47,566 nucleotides of DNA from Clostridia bacterium (lineage in GTDB: Bacteria; Bacillota; Clostridia; Oscillospirales; Acutalibacteraceae), in NCBI GenBank assembly GCA_017473165.1, contig JAFUNA010000034.1, forward strand, positions 1-47,566, written 5' to 3'. How positions within the stretch are numbered: position 1 is the stretch's first letter; each line of letters starts with the position of its first letter. Made by a program: the position numbers and the translations under genes. The notes under the pieces were generated by a model. The model saw only the letters and a list, made by a program, of their open reading frames with translations, searched no databases and had not been told where the DNA came from. Of the stretch, positions 24,154 through 32,072 are shown in pieces.

Positions 24154-24182
24154 CACACATTCAAAAAATTTTTTACTCCTTA

Positions 24183-24211
24183 ATTCTACACCCCACGGAG
24201 CATGAAGTCAA
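24183..24211 (-). promoter_or_regulatory. sigmaA-type promoter of mgtE
   Basis: On the minus strand: TTGACT (24211-24206), 17-bp spacer, TAGAAT (24188-24183). The transcript would start near 24176 and include the structured leader. Confidence 0.75.
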
Positions 24212-24427
24212 GCAAAAATGCAAAAAAACATGAAATTTTAAAATATTCAAGAAAAACGGAGAAAAACAGACCTGTATGGCTGAAAACGGGCGAAATCGGG
24301 AGAAAAATTGATGCAAAAAATCGAGAAGCGGAAAAAATGTTAGCCTTTTTGTGCTTAAAAAACCGTGAGTTTGCGGTAAGGGTGAGAGGACAAGGTGAAA
24401 CGTTACCTCTCGGAAAGGAGATGTGAA
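24212..24427. other. leader of the capsid cluster, no clear gene or promoter
   Basis: This stretch is AT-rich. A 74-codon Lys-rich frame (24202-24426) ends just before terS but has a poor start context and low-complexity composition. A short inverted repeat GAGAGG/CCTCTC flanks about 24390-24414, near the terS ribosome site. No convincing sigmaA promoter for the capsid genes was found. Confidence 0.4.
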
Positions 24428-24907
24428 ATGAAAAAAGGATTGACTGAGAAAGAACGTCTTTTCTGCTTTTATTTTGCACAGGACGGCGATGCAAGAGGCT
24501 GTGCCGCAAGGGCGGGCTTTTCGGTTGCACCGAAAAGAAGTGCGGCAAGGCTTCTTTGCAGAGAAGAAATCAAAGCCGAAATTGCAAAGCTTGAAAAAGA
24601 AAAGAAGTCGGTCAATGCGGTTGAAAAAGGGCTCATGCGTCTTGCATTCGGCTCGGTTGCGGATGCGATGAAGCTTATGCTTTGCGAGGAAGCTATGAGT
24701 GCGGAGGAGATTGAAAAGCTTGACCTTTTCAACGTTTCCGAAATCAAGCGGCCAAAGGGCGGCGGACTTGAAATCAAGTTTTTTGACCGCATCAAGGCTC
24801 TTGAAAGGCTCGAAAAGCTCGGCGGCGGTGAAGAAAACACCCAAAGCAGCTTTATTCAGGCTCTTTCGGAGGGCGCAAAAATTCTTTCGCAGGGTGATTC
24901 GGTTTGA
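24428..24907 (+). CDS. phage terminase small subunit
   Basis: This 159-aa protein begins with a terminase-small-subunit DNA-binding domain (LTEKERLFCFYFAQDGDARGCAARAGF, with an HTH continuing KRSAARLLCREEIKAEIAKLE). A C-terminal helical oligomerisation region follows (FDRIKALERLEKLGGG). It recognises the packaging substrate and recruits the large subunit. ATG 24428 follows GGAAAGGAGATGTG. It is the first gene of the head cluster and overlaps terL by 4 bases. Confidence 0.88.
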   Translation: MKKGLTEKERLFCFYFAQDGDARGCAARAGFSVAPKRSAARLLCREEIKAEIAKLEKEKKSVNAVEKGLMRLAFGSVADAMKLMLCEEAMSAEEIEKLDLFNVSEIKRPKGGGLEIKFFDRIKALERLEKLGGGEENTQSSFIQALSEGAKILSQGDSV

Positions 24908-26169
24908 GCTCAAAAAAGCAGAAATTCACCGCATTTTCCGAAAAACAGCTGAAGGCTCTTTGCTGGTGGCTGCCCGAAAGTCCGCTGCGGTTTCACGATG
25001 CGGTTATCTGTGACGGTGCGGTCAGGTCGGGAAAAACCCTTTGCATGTCTGTTTCTTTTGTAACATGGGCATTTTCAGCGTTTTCGGACTGCTCATTTGC
25101 CCTTTGCGGAAAAACAATCGCATCTCTCAAACGCAACGTTGTTACGGTTATTCTGCCCGTTTTGCGTGAGCTTGGCTTTGAGTGCACGGAAAAGCATTCG
25201 AAAAATCTTGTTGAAATTTCCTACAGGGGAGTCACAAACAGATTTTATCTTTTCGGCGGAAAGGATGAGGGCTCGGCAGCTCTTATTCAGGGCATGACTC
25301 TTGCGGGAGTTTTGCTTGACGAGGTTACGCTCATGCCCCGCTCGTTCGTTGAACAGGCTCTTGCACGATGCTCCGTTGACGGCTCAAAGCTTTGGTTTAA
25401 CTGCAATCCCGAGCATCCCATGCACTGGTTTCACGAGGAATGGGTCAAAAAGCATGAGGAGAAAAACTGCCTTTATCTTCATTTCACGATGAAGGATAAT
25501 CCGTCCCTTACACCTGCAATTATCCGCAGATATGAGAAGCTTTATTCGGGTGCATTCTATGAACGTTTCGTGCTCGGAAGATGGGTTGCGGCACAGGGCA
25601 GCGTTTATCCCATGTTTTCGCAGGAAAAGCACGTTGTGAACCCTCCCGAAGTCTTTGAAAGCTATTACATTTCCTGCGACTACGGCACGGTGAATCCGTC
25701 TTCATTCGGTCTTTGGGGCGAAAACGGCGGAAGGTGGTACAGAATCAGAGAATACTACTTTGATTCCCGTGCAGAGGGTCGTCAGCGTACCGACAGCGAG
25801 CATTATGAGGCTCTTTGTGAGCTTGCGGGAAATCTGCGGATTGAAGCGGTTGTTGCCGACCCGTCGGCGGCAAGCTTTATGGAGTGCATAAGGCGTGAGG
25901 GCAGATTCAGGGTTATTCCCGCACGGAATGACGTTATTGACGGCATTCGCCGTGTTTCCGACTGCCTTAAAGAGCAGAAAATCATGTTTTCGCCCGAATG
26001 CAAAGACACAATCCGTGAATTCGGGCTTTACAGGTGGGAGGAAAACTCCGCAAAGGATGCGGTCAAAAAAGAGAATGACCATGCGATGGACGATATCCGC
26101 TATTTTGTTTCAACGGTTGTGACGCAAACCGATGACTGCGGATTTTTCGCCGTTGCGGCAAAAAGATGA
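24904..26169 (+). CDS. phage terminase large subunit (packaging ATPase-nuclease)
   Basis: The TTG at 24904, overlapping the terS stop, is the likely start (421 aa). The ATPase domain shows Walker A GAVRSGKT (residues 38-45) and Walker B GVLLDE. The C-terminal RNase-H-like nuclease shows its acidic residues in ISCDYG, VVADPSAAS and HAMDDIRYF. Both active sites look intact, so the protein should still package DNA. It is similar in size and motif order to PBSX/Terminase_6 type large subunits. It lies 13 bases before the portal gene. Confidence 0.95.
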   Translation: MSSKKQKFTAFSEKQLKALCWWLPESPLRFHDAVICDGAVRSGKTLCMSVSFVTWAFSAFSDCSFALCGKTIASLKRNVVTVILPVLRELGFECTEKHSKNLVEISYRGVTNRFYLFGGKDEGSAALIQGMTLAGVLLDEVTLMPRSFVEQALARCSVDGSKLWFNCNPEHPMHWFHEEWVKKHEEKNCLYLHFTMKDNPSLTPAIIRRYEKLYSGAFYERFVLGRWVAAQGSVYPMFSQEKHVVNPPEVFESYYISCDYGTVNPSSFGLWGENGGRWYRIREYYFDSRAEGRQRTDSEHYEALCELAGNLRIEAVVADPSAASFMECIRREGRFRVIPARNDVIDGIRRVSDCLKEQKIMFSPECKDTIREFGLYRWEENSAKDAVKKENDHAMDDIRYFVSTVVTQTDDCGFFAVAAKR

Positions 26170-26182
26170 AAGGAGGAAATGA

Positions 26183-27313
26183 ATGGGAATTTTTAAGAAA
26201 AAGAATAATGCAAGAGTTTCAGCACCCGCCGTGCAGACAAAAAACAGACATCCCTTCGGCATGATTGACGGCTATGTGCCCCTCGGTGCACCGCAGCTTC
26301 GGCTTTACCGTGCTTTGCGTGAAGCCGTGCCCGTTATCGATGCGGCGATATTCAAGCTCGTGCGTCTTACGGGCGGATTTGCGGCTGAATGCGAAAACAA
26401 AGCCGCCGAGGCGGAGCTTTCGGAGTTTATCCGCAGCGTACCCGTCGGCGGCAACAGAATGGGACTTTCGGAATTTGTTTCAACCTATTTTGAGCAGCTT
26501 CTGACCTTCGGCACGGCGGTTGGCGAAATTGTTACCGACACCGAGGGGAATCCCCGTGCACTTTTCAATGCACCTCTTGAAAACATTGAGCTGAAGCGTC
26601 ACAAAAACGGCTTTGATGTTGACATTTTTGTTCGTGACGGTGCAAAGCTCCGCAAGGTTTCAAGACCCGATATGTGCCTTTTGAGCGTGCTCAATCCCGA
26701 CCCCGGGGCGTTGACGGGCAACTCAATGCTTAAGGGCTTGCCGTTTGTCAGCTCTGTTCTGCTCAAAATTTTCGACAGCATCGGTGCAAACTGGGAAAGA
26801 GTCGGCAATCTTCGTTTCGCGGTTACTTATAATCCCAAGAACGATGCCGTTGACAGAGCTTATGCAAAAGACAGAGCCTTGCAGGTTGCGAAGGAATGGA
26901 GCGAAGCCATGCAGAGCGGCTCGGAAATCAGAGATTTCGTTGCGGTGGGTGATGTTCAGATTAAGGTTATCGGTGCGGATAATCAGATTCTTGACAGCAA
27001 CGTGCCCGTCAGACAGATGCTTGAACAAATCGTGTCAAAAACGGGGATACCGCCCTTCATGCTCGGACTTTCGTGGTCGAGCACGGAAAGAATGTCGTCG
27101 CAGCAGGCGGATGCCCTCACAAGCGAGCTTGAAGCCTACAGAAGAATTCTTACCCCCGTTATAGCCAGAATCTGCAATGCGTTTCTCCGCAGCAGAGGTT
27201 ATACCTGCAGGGCAAACATCGTCTGGGATAACATTACGCTTCAGGACGAGGTTGAGCTGAGCAGAGCCGCACTCTACAGGGCACAGGCAGAAAAAATCAG
27301 GAGAGGAGAATGA
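26183..27313 (+). CDS. phage portal protein (HK97-like)
   Basis: This 376-aa protein would form the ring at the capsid vertex through which DNA is packaged. Typical portal features are the YRALREAVPVIDAAIFKLV start, the FGTAVGEIVTD beta wing, NPDPGALTGNSML and the clip/stem region, and KTGIPPFMLGLSWSSTERMSSQQADAL near the C-terminus. Ribosome site AAAGGAGGAAATGA. Its stop overlaps the protease start by 4 bases (ATGA), giving translational coupling. Confidence 0.92.
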   Translation: MGIFKKKNNARVSAPAVQTKNRHPFGMIDGYVPLGAPQLRLYRALREAVPVIDAAIFKLVRLTGGFAAECENKAAEAELSEFIRSVPVGGNRMGLSEFVSTYFEQLLTFGTAVGEIVTDTEGNPRALFNAPLENIELKRHKNGFDVDIFVRDGAKLRKVSRPDMCLLSVLNPDPGALTGNSMLKGLPFVSSVLLKIFDSIGANWERVGNLRFAVTYNPKNDAVDRAYAKDRALQVAKEWSEAMQSGSEIRDFVAVGDVQIKVIGADNQILDSNVPVRQMLEQIVSKTGIPPFMLGLSWSSTERMSSQQADALTSELEAYRRILTPVIARICNAFLRSRGYTCRANIVWDNITLQDEVELSRAALYRAQAEKIRRGE

Positions 27314-28173
27314 TTACGGAAAAGGAAAACATTAATCAGCTTCCCGATGAGGAGCTTGAGCTTATCGGGAAATTTGCAAGAAAAAAGCTTGAAAATGACG
27401 AGCTTTACACGTTTTCGCTTATCCTCTGCGATAACGAAATCGACAGGGATAACGAGAAGTTTACAATTCAGGCACTCAACACCCTTGCAAAGCTTTTTGT
27501 GGGAAAAACGGGTATTTTTGACCACAACATGAAAAGCAAGGACCAGTCGGCAAGAATCTATGCCGCCGAGGTTGTGACGGACAGCATCCGCAAAACCGCC
27601 GACGGCGAGGATTACACCTATATCAAAGCAAAGGCATATATGGTCAGAACCGAGAAAAACAAGGACCTTATTGCCGAAATAGATGCGGGAATCAAGAAGG
27701 AAACCAGCGTCGGCTGCTGCGTGAGCGACATCAGCTGCTCAATCTGCGGCAGAAATATCAAAACCGAGGGCTGCGAGCATCAGAAGGGTAAAACCTACGG
27801 CGGAAAGCTTTGCTGCTATCTGCTTTCAGAACCTACGGATGCCTATGAATGGTCATTTGTGGCTGTTCCCGCACAGAAAAATGCAGGGGTTATCAAATCT
27901 TTCAATCCCATGCACGAAACAGAAAAGCTTGCCGACATGGCAAGAGAATATCAGAGTGAATTGCAGAGCGAAATTCTTCGCTGTGCCGCAGGCGTGCTTC
28001 CCGAAATGAAGTCTGCGGCACTTGAAGAAATCTGCGGCTCTCTTTCAATCGGGATGCTGCGTGAAATGCGTGACGCATTCCGCAAAAGTGCACAGAAAAA
28101 TCTGCCCGTTGTAAGACAGCTTGACTGCGGCGGTGCAGACGAAGAATCGGAAAATTCCGAATATAAAATTTAA
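27310..28173 (+). CDS. prohead maturation protease with a Cys/His-rich insert
   Basis: This 287-aa protein sits between portal and capsid genes, where capsid maturation proteases are found. A candidate catalytic His is in FDHNMKSKDQSARI and the Ser in IKKETSVGC, the order and spacing expected of herpesvirus/HK97-like (S78 type) proteases. Directly after the Ser lies an unusual CSICG...CEH...CC segment (about residues 135-165) that could bind zinc. The C-terminal part (about 200-287) is helical and could be a scaffold. Assignment rests on motif plus gene order. Confidence 0.75.
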   Translation: MITEKENINQLPDEELELIGKFARKKLENDELYTFSLILCDNEIDRDNEKFTIQALNTLAKLFVGKTGIFDHNMKSKDQSARIYAAEVVTDSIRKTADGEDYTYIKAKAYMVRTEKNKDLIAEIDAGIKKETSVGCCVSDISCSICGRNIKTEGCEHQKGKTYGGKLCCYLLSEPTDAYEWSFVAVPAQKNAGVIKSFNPMHETEKLADMAREYQSELQSEILRCAAGVLPEMKSAALEEICGSLSIGMLREMRDAFRKSAQKNLPVVRQLDCGGADEESENSEYKI

Positions 28174-28187
28174 GGAGGAAAAAATTT

Positions 28188-28526
28188 ATGTCAGTAGCAT
28201 TTGACGGATTCAACAGAAACACGGCAACATTCAAAATCACAGAGGATATCGAAGCGGGTACAGCGGTAAAAATCACCGAATCGGCACAGGTTGAGCCCTG
28301 TGCAGACGGCGATGCTTTCTGCGGCTTCGTTGAAAACGGCGATAACGGCTATGCAGCCGTGCAGCTCAGCGGTGCGGTAACGGCGGTTTATTCGGGCTCC
28401 GCTCCCGAGGTCGGCTTCACAAAGCTTGCTTCCGACGGCAGCGGCGTTAAGGCTTCGGACAGCGGCAGAGAATATCTTGTTGTTGCAGTTGATGAAACCG
28501 CATCAACCGTAACCTTTATCATGTAA
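28188..28526 (+). CDS. capsid decoration/stabilisation protein (DUF2190-like)
   Basis: This 112-aa all-beta protein has the pattern of small decoration proteins: FKITEDIEAGTAVKITESAQV, GDAFCGFVENGDNGYAAVQLSG, then a C-terminal VAVDETASTVTFIM. Such proteins reinforce the capsid surface and are encoded next to the major capsid gene, as here. Ribosome site AAGGAGGAAAAAATTT. Confidence 0.78.
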   Translation: MSVAFDGFNRNTATFKITEDIEAGTAVKITESAQVEPCADGDAFCGFVENGDNGYAAVQLSGAVTAVYSGSAPEVGFTKLASDGSGVKASDSGREYLVVAVDETASTVTFIM

Positions 28527-28539
28527 GGAGGAATTTATA

Positions 28540-29544
28540 ATGTCAAATTACGATAATATCAGACTCGAAAAGGGTCTTTATGCTTCAGGCAATTTCACAA
28601 AGGCTCTCGAAAGCCTTGACCCCACGGAGAATTACAAGGGCACTTCACTTGAAAGTCTTGACGCATATCAGCGTCAGCTCAAGCGTTTCGGCATCAAGGT
28701 CGGCGGAACTTCCAGTGATATCGTTGACAAGTTTTTCAAGAGCTCCGACAGTGCGGTGCTTTTCCCCGAATATGTTTCAAGAGCCGTAAAGCAGGGACTT
28801 GAGCAGAGCGATATCCTTCCCGGTATTGTTGCAACAACAACTTCAATCGACGGTCTTGACTACCGCTCAATCACTTCAATTCCTTCAGAGGAGGAAAAGG
28901 AGCTTAAAATCGTTAAGGAGGGTGCGTTTATTCCCGAAACAAATATCCGCACCAAGGAATGCCTTGTAAAGCTTAAAAAGAGAGGCAGAAGCCTTGTTGC
29001 TTCATATGAGGCAATCCGTTTTCAGCGTCTTGACCTTTTCACCGTAACCCTTCGCCAGATCGGTGCATACATCGGCAGAACACTTCTCAAGGATGCAATT
29101 GATGTTCTTGTAAACGGTGACGGCAGCGGCAATGCGGCTGAAAATATTGCAGCCGAAACTCCCGGCACACTTGAATATGCTGACCTTATCGGCTTCTGGA
29201 ACAGCTTTGACCCCTATGAGCTCAACACAATCGTTGCATCTCCCGAGGTTATGGCTGAAATGCTCAACATGGAGCAGTTCAGAGATGCCGCCGCAGGTCT
29301 TAATTTCCACGGCAAGGGCAATATGATTACTCCCCTCGGTGCAAAGCTTCTCAAGTCAAACGCCGTTGCAGAGGGCACACTTGTCGGTCTTGACAAGACC
29401 GCTGCTCTTGAAATGGTCAAGGCGGGCGATGTTATGACCGAATACGACAAGCTCATTGACCGTCAGCTTGAACGTGCGGTTATCAGCTGCACAACGGGCT
29501 TCAACAAGATTTTTGACGGTGCATCAAAGGTGCTCACCGTCTGA
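28540..29544 (+). CDS. major capsid protein (HK97 fold)
   Basis: This 334-aa protein shows the layout of a major capsid protein. It has a charged N-terminal arm (about residues 1-60), then VLFPEYVSRAVKQGLEQSDILPGIVATTTSIDGLDYRS, the E-loop with KEGAFIPETNIRTKECLVKLKKRGRSLVASYEA, a spine helix region (LRQIGAYIGRTLLKDAIDVLVNG) and an A-domain ending IDRQLERAVISCTTGF. It is strongly expressed by the look of its ribosome site (AAGGAGGAATTTATA). It lies 13 bases after the decoration gene. Confidence 0.9.
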   Translation: MSNYDNIRLEKGLYASGNFTKALESLDPTENYKGTSLESLDAYQRQLKRFGIKVGGTSSDIVDKFFKSSDSAVLFPEYVSRAVKQGLEQSDILPGIVATTTSIDGLDYRSITSIPSEEEKELKIVKEGAFIPETNIRTKECLVKLKKRGRSLVASYEAIRFQRLDLFTVTLRQIGAYIGRTLLKDAIDVLVNGDGSGNAAENIAAETPGTLEYADLIGFWNSFDPYELNTIVASPEVMAEMLNMEQFRDAAAGLNFHGKGNMITPLGAKLLKSNAVAEGTLVGLDKTAALEMVKAGDVMTEYDKLIDRQLERAVISCTTGFNKIFDGASKVLTV

Positions 29545-29561
29545 TAAACGGAGGTAGCGTT

Positions 29562-29927
29562 TTGATTGACTGCTGGAGAATACTTAATGCTCTGCGGGAA
29601 TATTATTCTCCCGCAGGCACAGACGAGGAGCTGATTCCTCTTTGCACCTCTGCCGCAAAAGAAATTTCCGCAAGGGTCAAAAAGAATGCCGATATAACGG
29701 ACATACGCCTTATCAATGCAGCGGCGGCGATAGTCAATTACCGCCTTTGCATGAGAAATCTTTCCGCTGCGGATTCCGTGACATCCTTCAAGGCGGGTGA
29801 CGTTACTGTCAGCATTTCGCCCAATGCGGCGGCGGAGCGTGCAGAAAAAGAAAAAAGCGAGGCAATGCTTGCGGCGTTGCCTCTGCTGCGGGATGATGAG
29901 TTTGTGTTCAGGCAGGTGAGCGTATGA
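29562..29927 (+). CDS. head-tail connector protein
   Basis: The start is TTG 29562 after ACGGAGGTAGCG, giving a 121-aa mostly helical protein (WRILNALREYYSPAGTDEELIPLCTSAAKEISARV, NAAAAIVNYRLCMRN). Size, helical make-up and position after the capsid gene fit the gp6/gp15-like adaptors that dock on the portal. It overlaps the next gene by 4 bases. Confidence 0.68.
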   Translation: MIDCWRILNALREYYSPAGTDEELIPLCTSAAKEISARVKKNADITDIRLINAAAAIVNYRLCMRNLSAADSVTSFKAGDVTVSISPNAAAERAEKEKSEAMLAALPLLRDDEFVFRQVSV

Positions 29928-30271
29928 ATATCAGACCCTTGTTTGCCGAATACGGCAGGCAGGTTGAACTCTTCGGCAGGGATAACGAAAAGCTCGGCGA
30001 AACCTGTGCGTTCATAAGCCCTCTGCGTTATAAAAACAAAATGTACCTTTACGGTGTCAACACCGAAATCGGCTACAACTCACAGGGGCACTATCTCTAT
30101 ATCGGTCCTCCCGACAGCGACCTGACCCTGCTTTCGGACGGCAGTTACATTTCCTGTGCGGACAAAAAATACAGAATTGACCGTGCCGAAAAGGTGTATA
30201 AGGGCAGCGATGTGTTCTACATCTGGGCAATTGTCAGAGAAATTGTTGAAATTGAGGAGGAAGAGTCATGA
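29924..30271 (+). CDS. putative head-completion protein
   Basis: This 115-aa beta-rich protein (VELFGRDNEKLGETCAFISPLRYKNKMYLYG, YLYIGPPDSDLTLL) has no firm family. Its place after the adaptor gene, its size, and its 4-base overlaps with both neighbours suggest a head-closure (stopper) or equivalent. It is kept as putative. Confidence 0.6.
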   Translation: MNIRPLFAEYGRQVELFGRDNEKLGETCAFISPLRYKNKMYLYGVNTEIGYNSQGHYLYIGPPDSDLTLLSDGSYISCADKKYRIDRAEKVYKGSDVFYIWAIVREIVEIEEEES

Positions 30272-31110
30272 GCGAAATAAGTGCTTTGCCGGGCAGCATT
30301 GTTGAGTGGCTGAAAACAAGGGATGAGCTTGACTATATAAAATTTCTTGTTGAGTTTCCCGCAATCAAAAAGGCGGTTCCGCTCAACAAAACAATTGTTG
30401 CCGTCGGCATAGGCGGCATTGATATAGTTGATTCCTTCGTTGAAAACGATGAGGGTGTGCTTGTTGAAAACGAATACTGCAGACAGGCAAATATGAGGCT
30501 GCGGCTTTCGATTCATGCGCCATATTCGCAGGGCGGTGAAGCGTGCCACAGAGCGTTCACGGACATAATCGACTGTCTGACCTTTGCATCGGGACTTGAT
30601 ATTATTACTTCGGGCTGCGATGCGATTTCGTCGGACAGAGATACCGATGCGTTTGTTCTGAATGCGTGGATTTCAGTCAAGGCATCGCTTTGCCCCGCCG
30701 AGTCTTCGGGACTGGAGTTTCCGTCATTTATAAGCAAAGAGCTGCTCTGCGGTTCGCATATTAACAACGCCGCGGTTCATGTAAGCGAAAAGGAAAAGGA
30801 GTTTCTGCAGACCCCGTTTGTATCCGGCAGCTATTTCGGCACGGGCTCTGCGTCAAGAAGCATTTCCCTCGGCTTCAGCCCGAGCGTTGTGATTGTTGCC
30901 GCAAACGGATTACCGATGATGTATGTAAACCATGCAGAAGGTGCAAATTACGCCTTTATGGGCGTTGCGTTTCAGGGTGGACAGACTCTTGGCGTTGAGG
31001 TTACGAGCACGGGCTTTAAACTGCGGTCGGGTGACGGCACGGTTGCACGAAGCTGTTATCCTCTGTTCAACGAATTGGGTACAACATATGTTTATATAGC
31101 GTTTAAATGA
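30268..31110 (+). CDS. two-domain terminal protein of the head cluster
   Basis: This 280-aa protein seems composite. Residues 1-150 (SIVEWLKTRDELDYIKFLVEFPAI, HRAFTDIIDCLTFASGLDI) resemble tail-terminator or minor-capsid proteins. Residues 170-280 (SYFGTGSASRSISLGFSPSVVIVAANGLP, GVEVTSTGFKLRSGDGT, TTYVYIAFK) look like the beta-sandwich repeats found on phage surface and receptor-binding proteins. It closes the cluster directly before the terminator, where a tail module would normally begin. A capsid-vertex surface protein is one possible role. Confidence 0.6.
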   Translation: MSEISALPGSIVEWLKTRDELDYIKFLVEFPAIKKAVPLNKTIVAVGIGGIDIVDSFVENDEGVLVENEYCRQANMRLRLSIHAPYSQGGEACHRAFTDIIDCLTFASGLDIITSGCDAISSDRDTDAFVLNAWISVKASLCPAESSGLEFPSFISKELLCGSHINNAAVHVSEKEKEFLQTPFVSGSYFGTGSASRSISLGFSPSVVIVAANGLPMMYVNHAEGANYAFMGVAFQGGQTLGVEVTSTGFKLRSGDGTVARSCYPLFNELGTTYVYIAFK

Positions 31111-31117
31111 TAAGTGA

Positions 31118-31153
31118 AAAAGCACGGTTAACCGAAAGGTCAGCCGTGCTTTT
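31118..31153. terminator. bidirectional terminator at the end of the head cluster
   Basis: A 10-bp stem AAAAGCACGG/CCGTGCTTTT with an inner ACC-GAAA-GGT extension lies between convergent genes. Confidence 0.9.
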
Positions 31154-31159
31154 GTGTTA

Positions 31160-32059
31160 TTATTTTCTCATTTCTGCGAGGTCACGGTAGTTGATGAGCT
31201 TGATTCCGTTTGCCTCGATATGCTGCTTTGTTTTGGGGTCTTTCATGATTTCATATTCCCAGACTCTTCTCTGCCATGCTCCCGTTGTGCCCTTGAGGTC
31301 GTCGGTTTCGAGCGAGGGATGAAGATAGGTTTCTGTTATTCCGTCGGGAATGTTTGCGTAAAGGTCATAGAGATATTCTTTGAAGTTTTCGTAGCTGTCA
31401 GCCTGCGGACCGCTCCATTCGTTGGGAATGAGGTAGTCGGGGATTGCAACCTTGTTCATCTTTGCAAATTCAACGATTTTGCCGAAAACCATGTCAATCA
31501 TGCTCTTGTCAACGTTGATGTCAAGCATCGAGTTACCCATCATCGCATCCGTTATGTTTGCGGGCATACGGAAGGGAAGTCCCATTTCGCCGGCGATTGT
31601 AAGAGTGAGCTGAAGAAGTTCGAATCTGCCTGTTTCGATGCCGTAAAGCGAGCCCATGTGGTTGTCGAGATGTGAGGGATTGACAAGACCGAGTGTCTTT
31701 GCACGGGCAACCTGTGCTCTGATTTCGCCCTCAACCTCGTCAATGTCAACGTTGTTTTCAACCTGGTCGCTTTCGTGCCACATAAAGCCCTCCTCGTCAC
31801 GGAGAGAATCTGTGTTTTTGGAGTTAACGGGTGCCCAGCGGTATTTGCTCCATTCGCTTGTAAGCGTGAGGTGAACGCCGATTGCAAGGTCGGGATTTGC
31901 AGCTGCAAACTGACAAGCCTCGGGTGCCCATGCACAGGGAGTCATAATTGTTGATGATGTGAGTGCGCTGTTTTTGTCGGTCAGAAGGTCCATAACTGCA
32001 AGGTTAGCACCTCTGCACATACCGAAATCGTCTGCGTTGATGATAAGATATCTGTCCAT
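31160..32059 (-). CDS. ChbG/YdjC-type carbohydrate deacetylase
   Basis: This 299-aa protein belongs to the YdjC/ChbG family, which removes acetyl groups from N-acetylated sugars. The metal-binding motif INADDFG is at residues 7-13, followed by the second conserved block (IGVHLTLTSEW), SHLDNHMGS (metal His residues) and ETYLHPS. It is the last gene of a three-gene minus-strand unit with GH92 and a FliB-like gene. The GH92 neighbour suggests that the substrate is a fragment of an N-glycan or other mannosylated glycan. Confidence 0.85.
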   Translation of the reverse strand: MDRYLIINADDFGMCRGANLAVMDLLTDKNSALTSSTIMTPCAWAPEACQFAAANPDLAIGVHLTLTSEWSKYRWAPVNSKNTDSLRDEEGFMWHESDQVENNVDIDEVEGEIRAQVARAKTLGLVNPSHLDNHMGSLYGIETGRFELLQLTLTIAGEMGLPFRMPANITDAMMGNSMLDINVDKSMIDMVFGKIVEFAKMNKVAIPDYLIPNEWSGPQADSYENFKEYLYDLYANIPDGITETYLHPSLETDDLKGTTGAWQRRVWEYEIMKDPKTKQHIEANGIKLINYRDLAEMRK

Positions 32060-32072
32060 TTTTATTTCTCCT

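Noticed and set aside
24202-24426. 74-codon Lys-rich plus-strand frame ending just before terS
   Set aside because: The ribosome site is only one or two bases from the ATG, composition is low complexity, and it overlaps the mgtE promoter on the other strand. Kept only as a note in the leader entry.
24173-24913. 246-codon minus-strand frame opposite terS
   Set aside because: Phe/Ser-rich product without domains, antisense to terS and across the mgtE promoter region; a shadow of AT-rich sequence.
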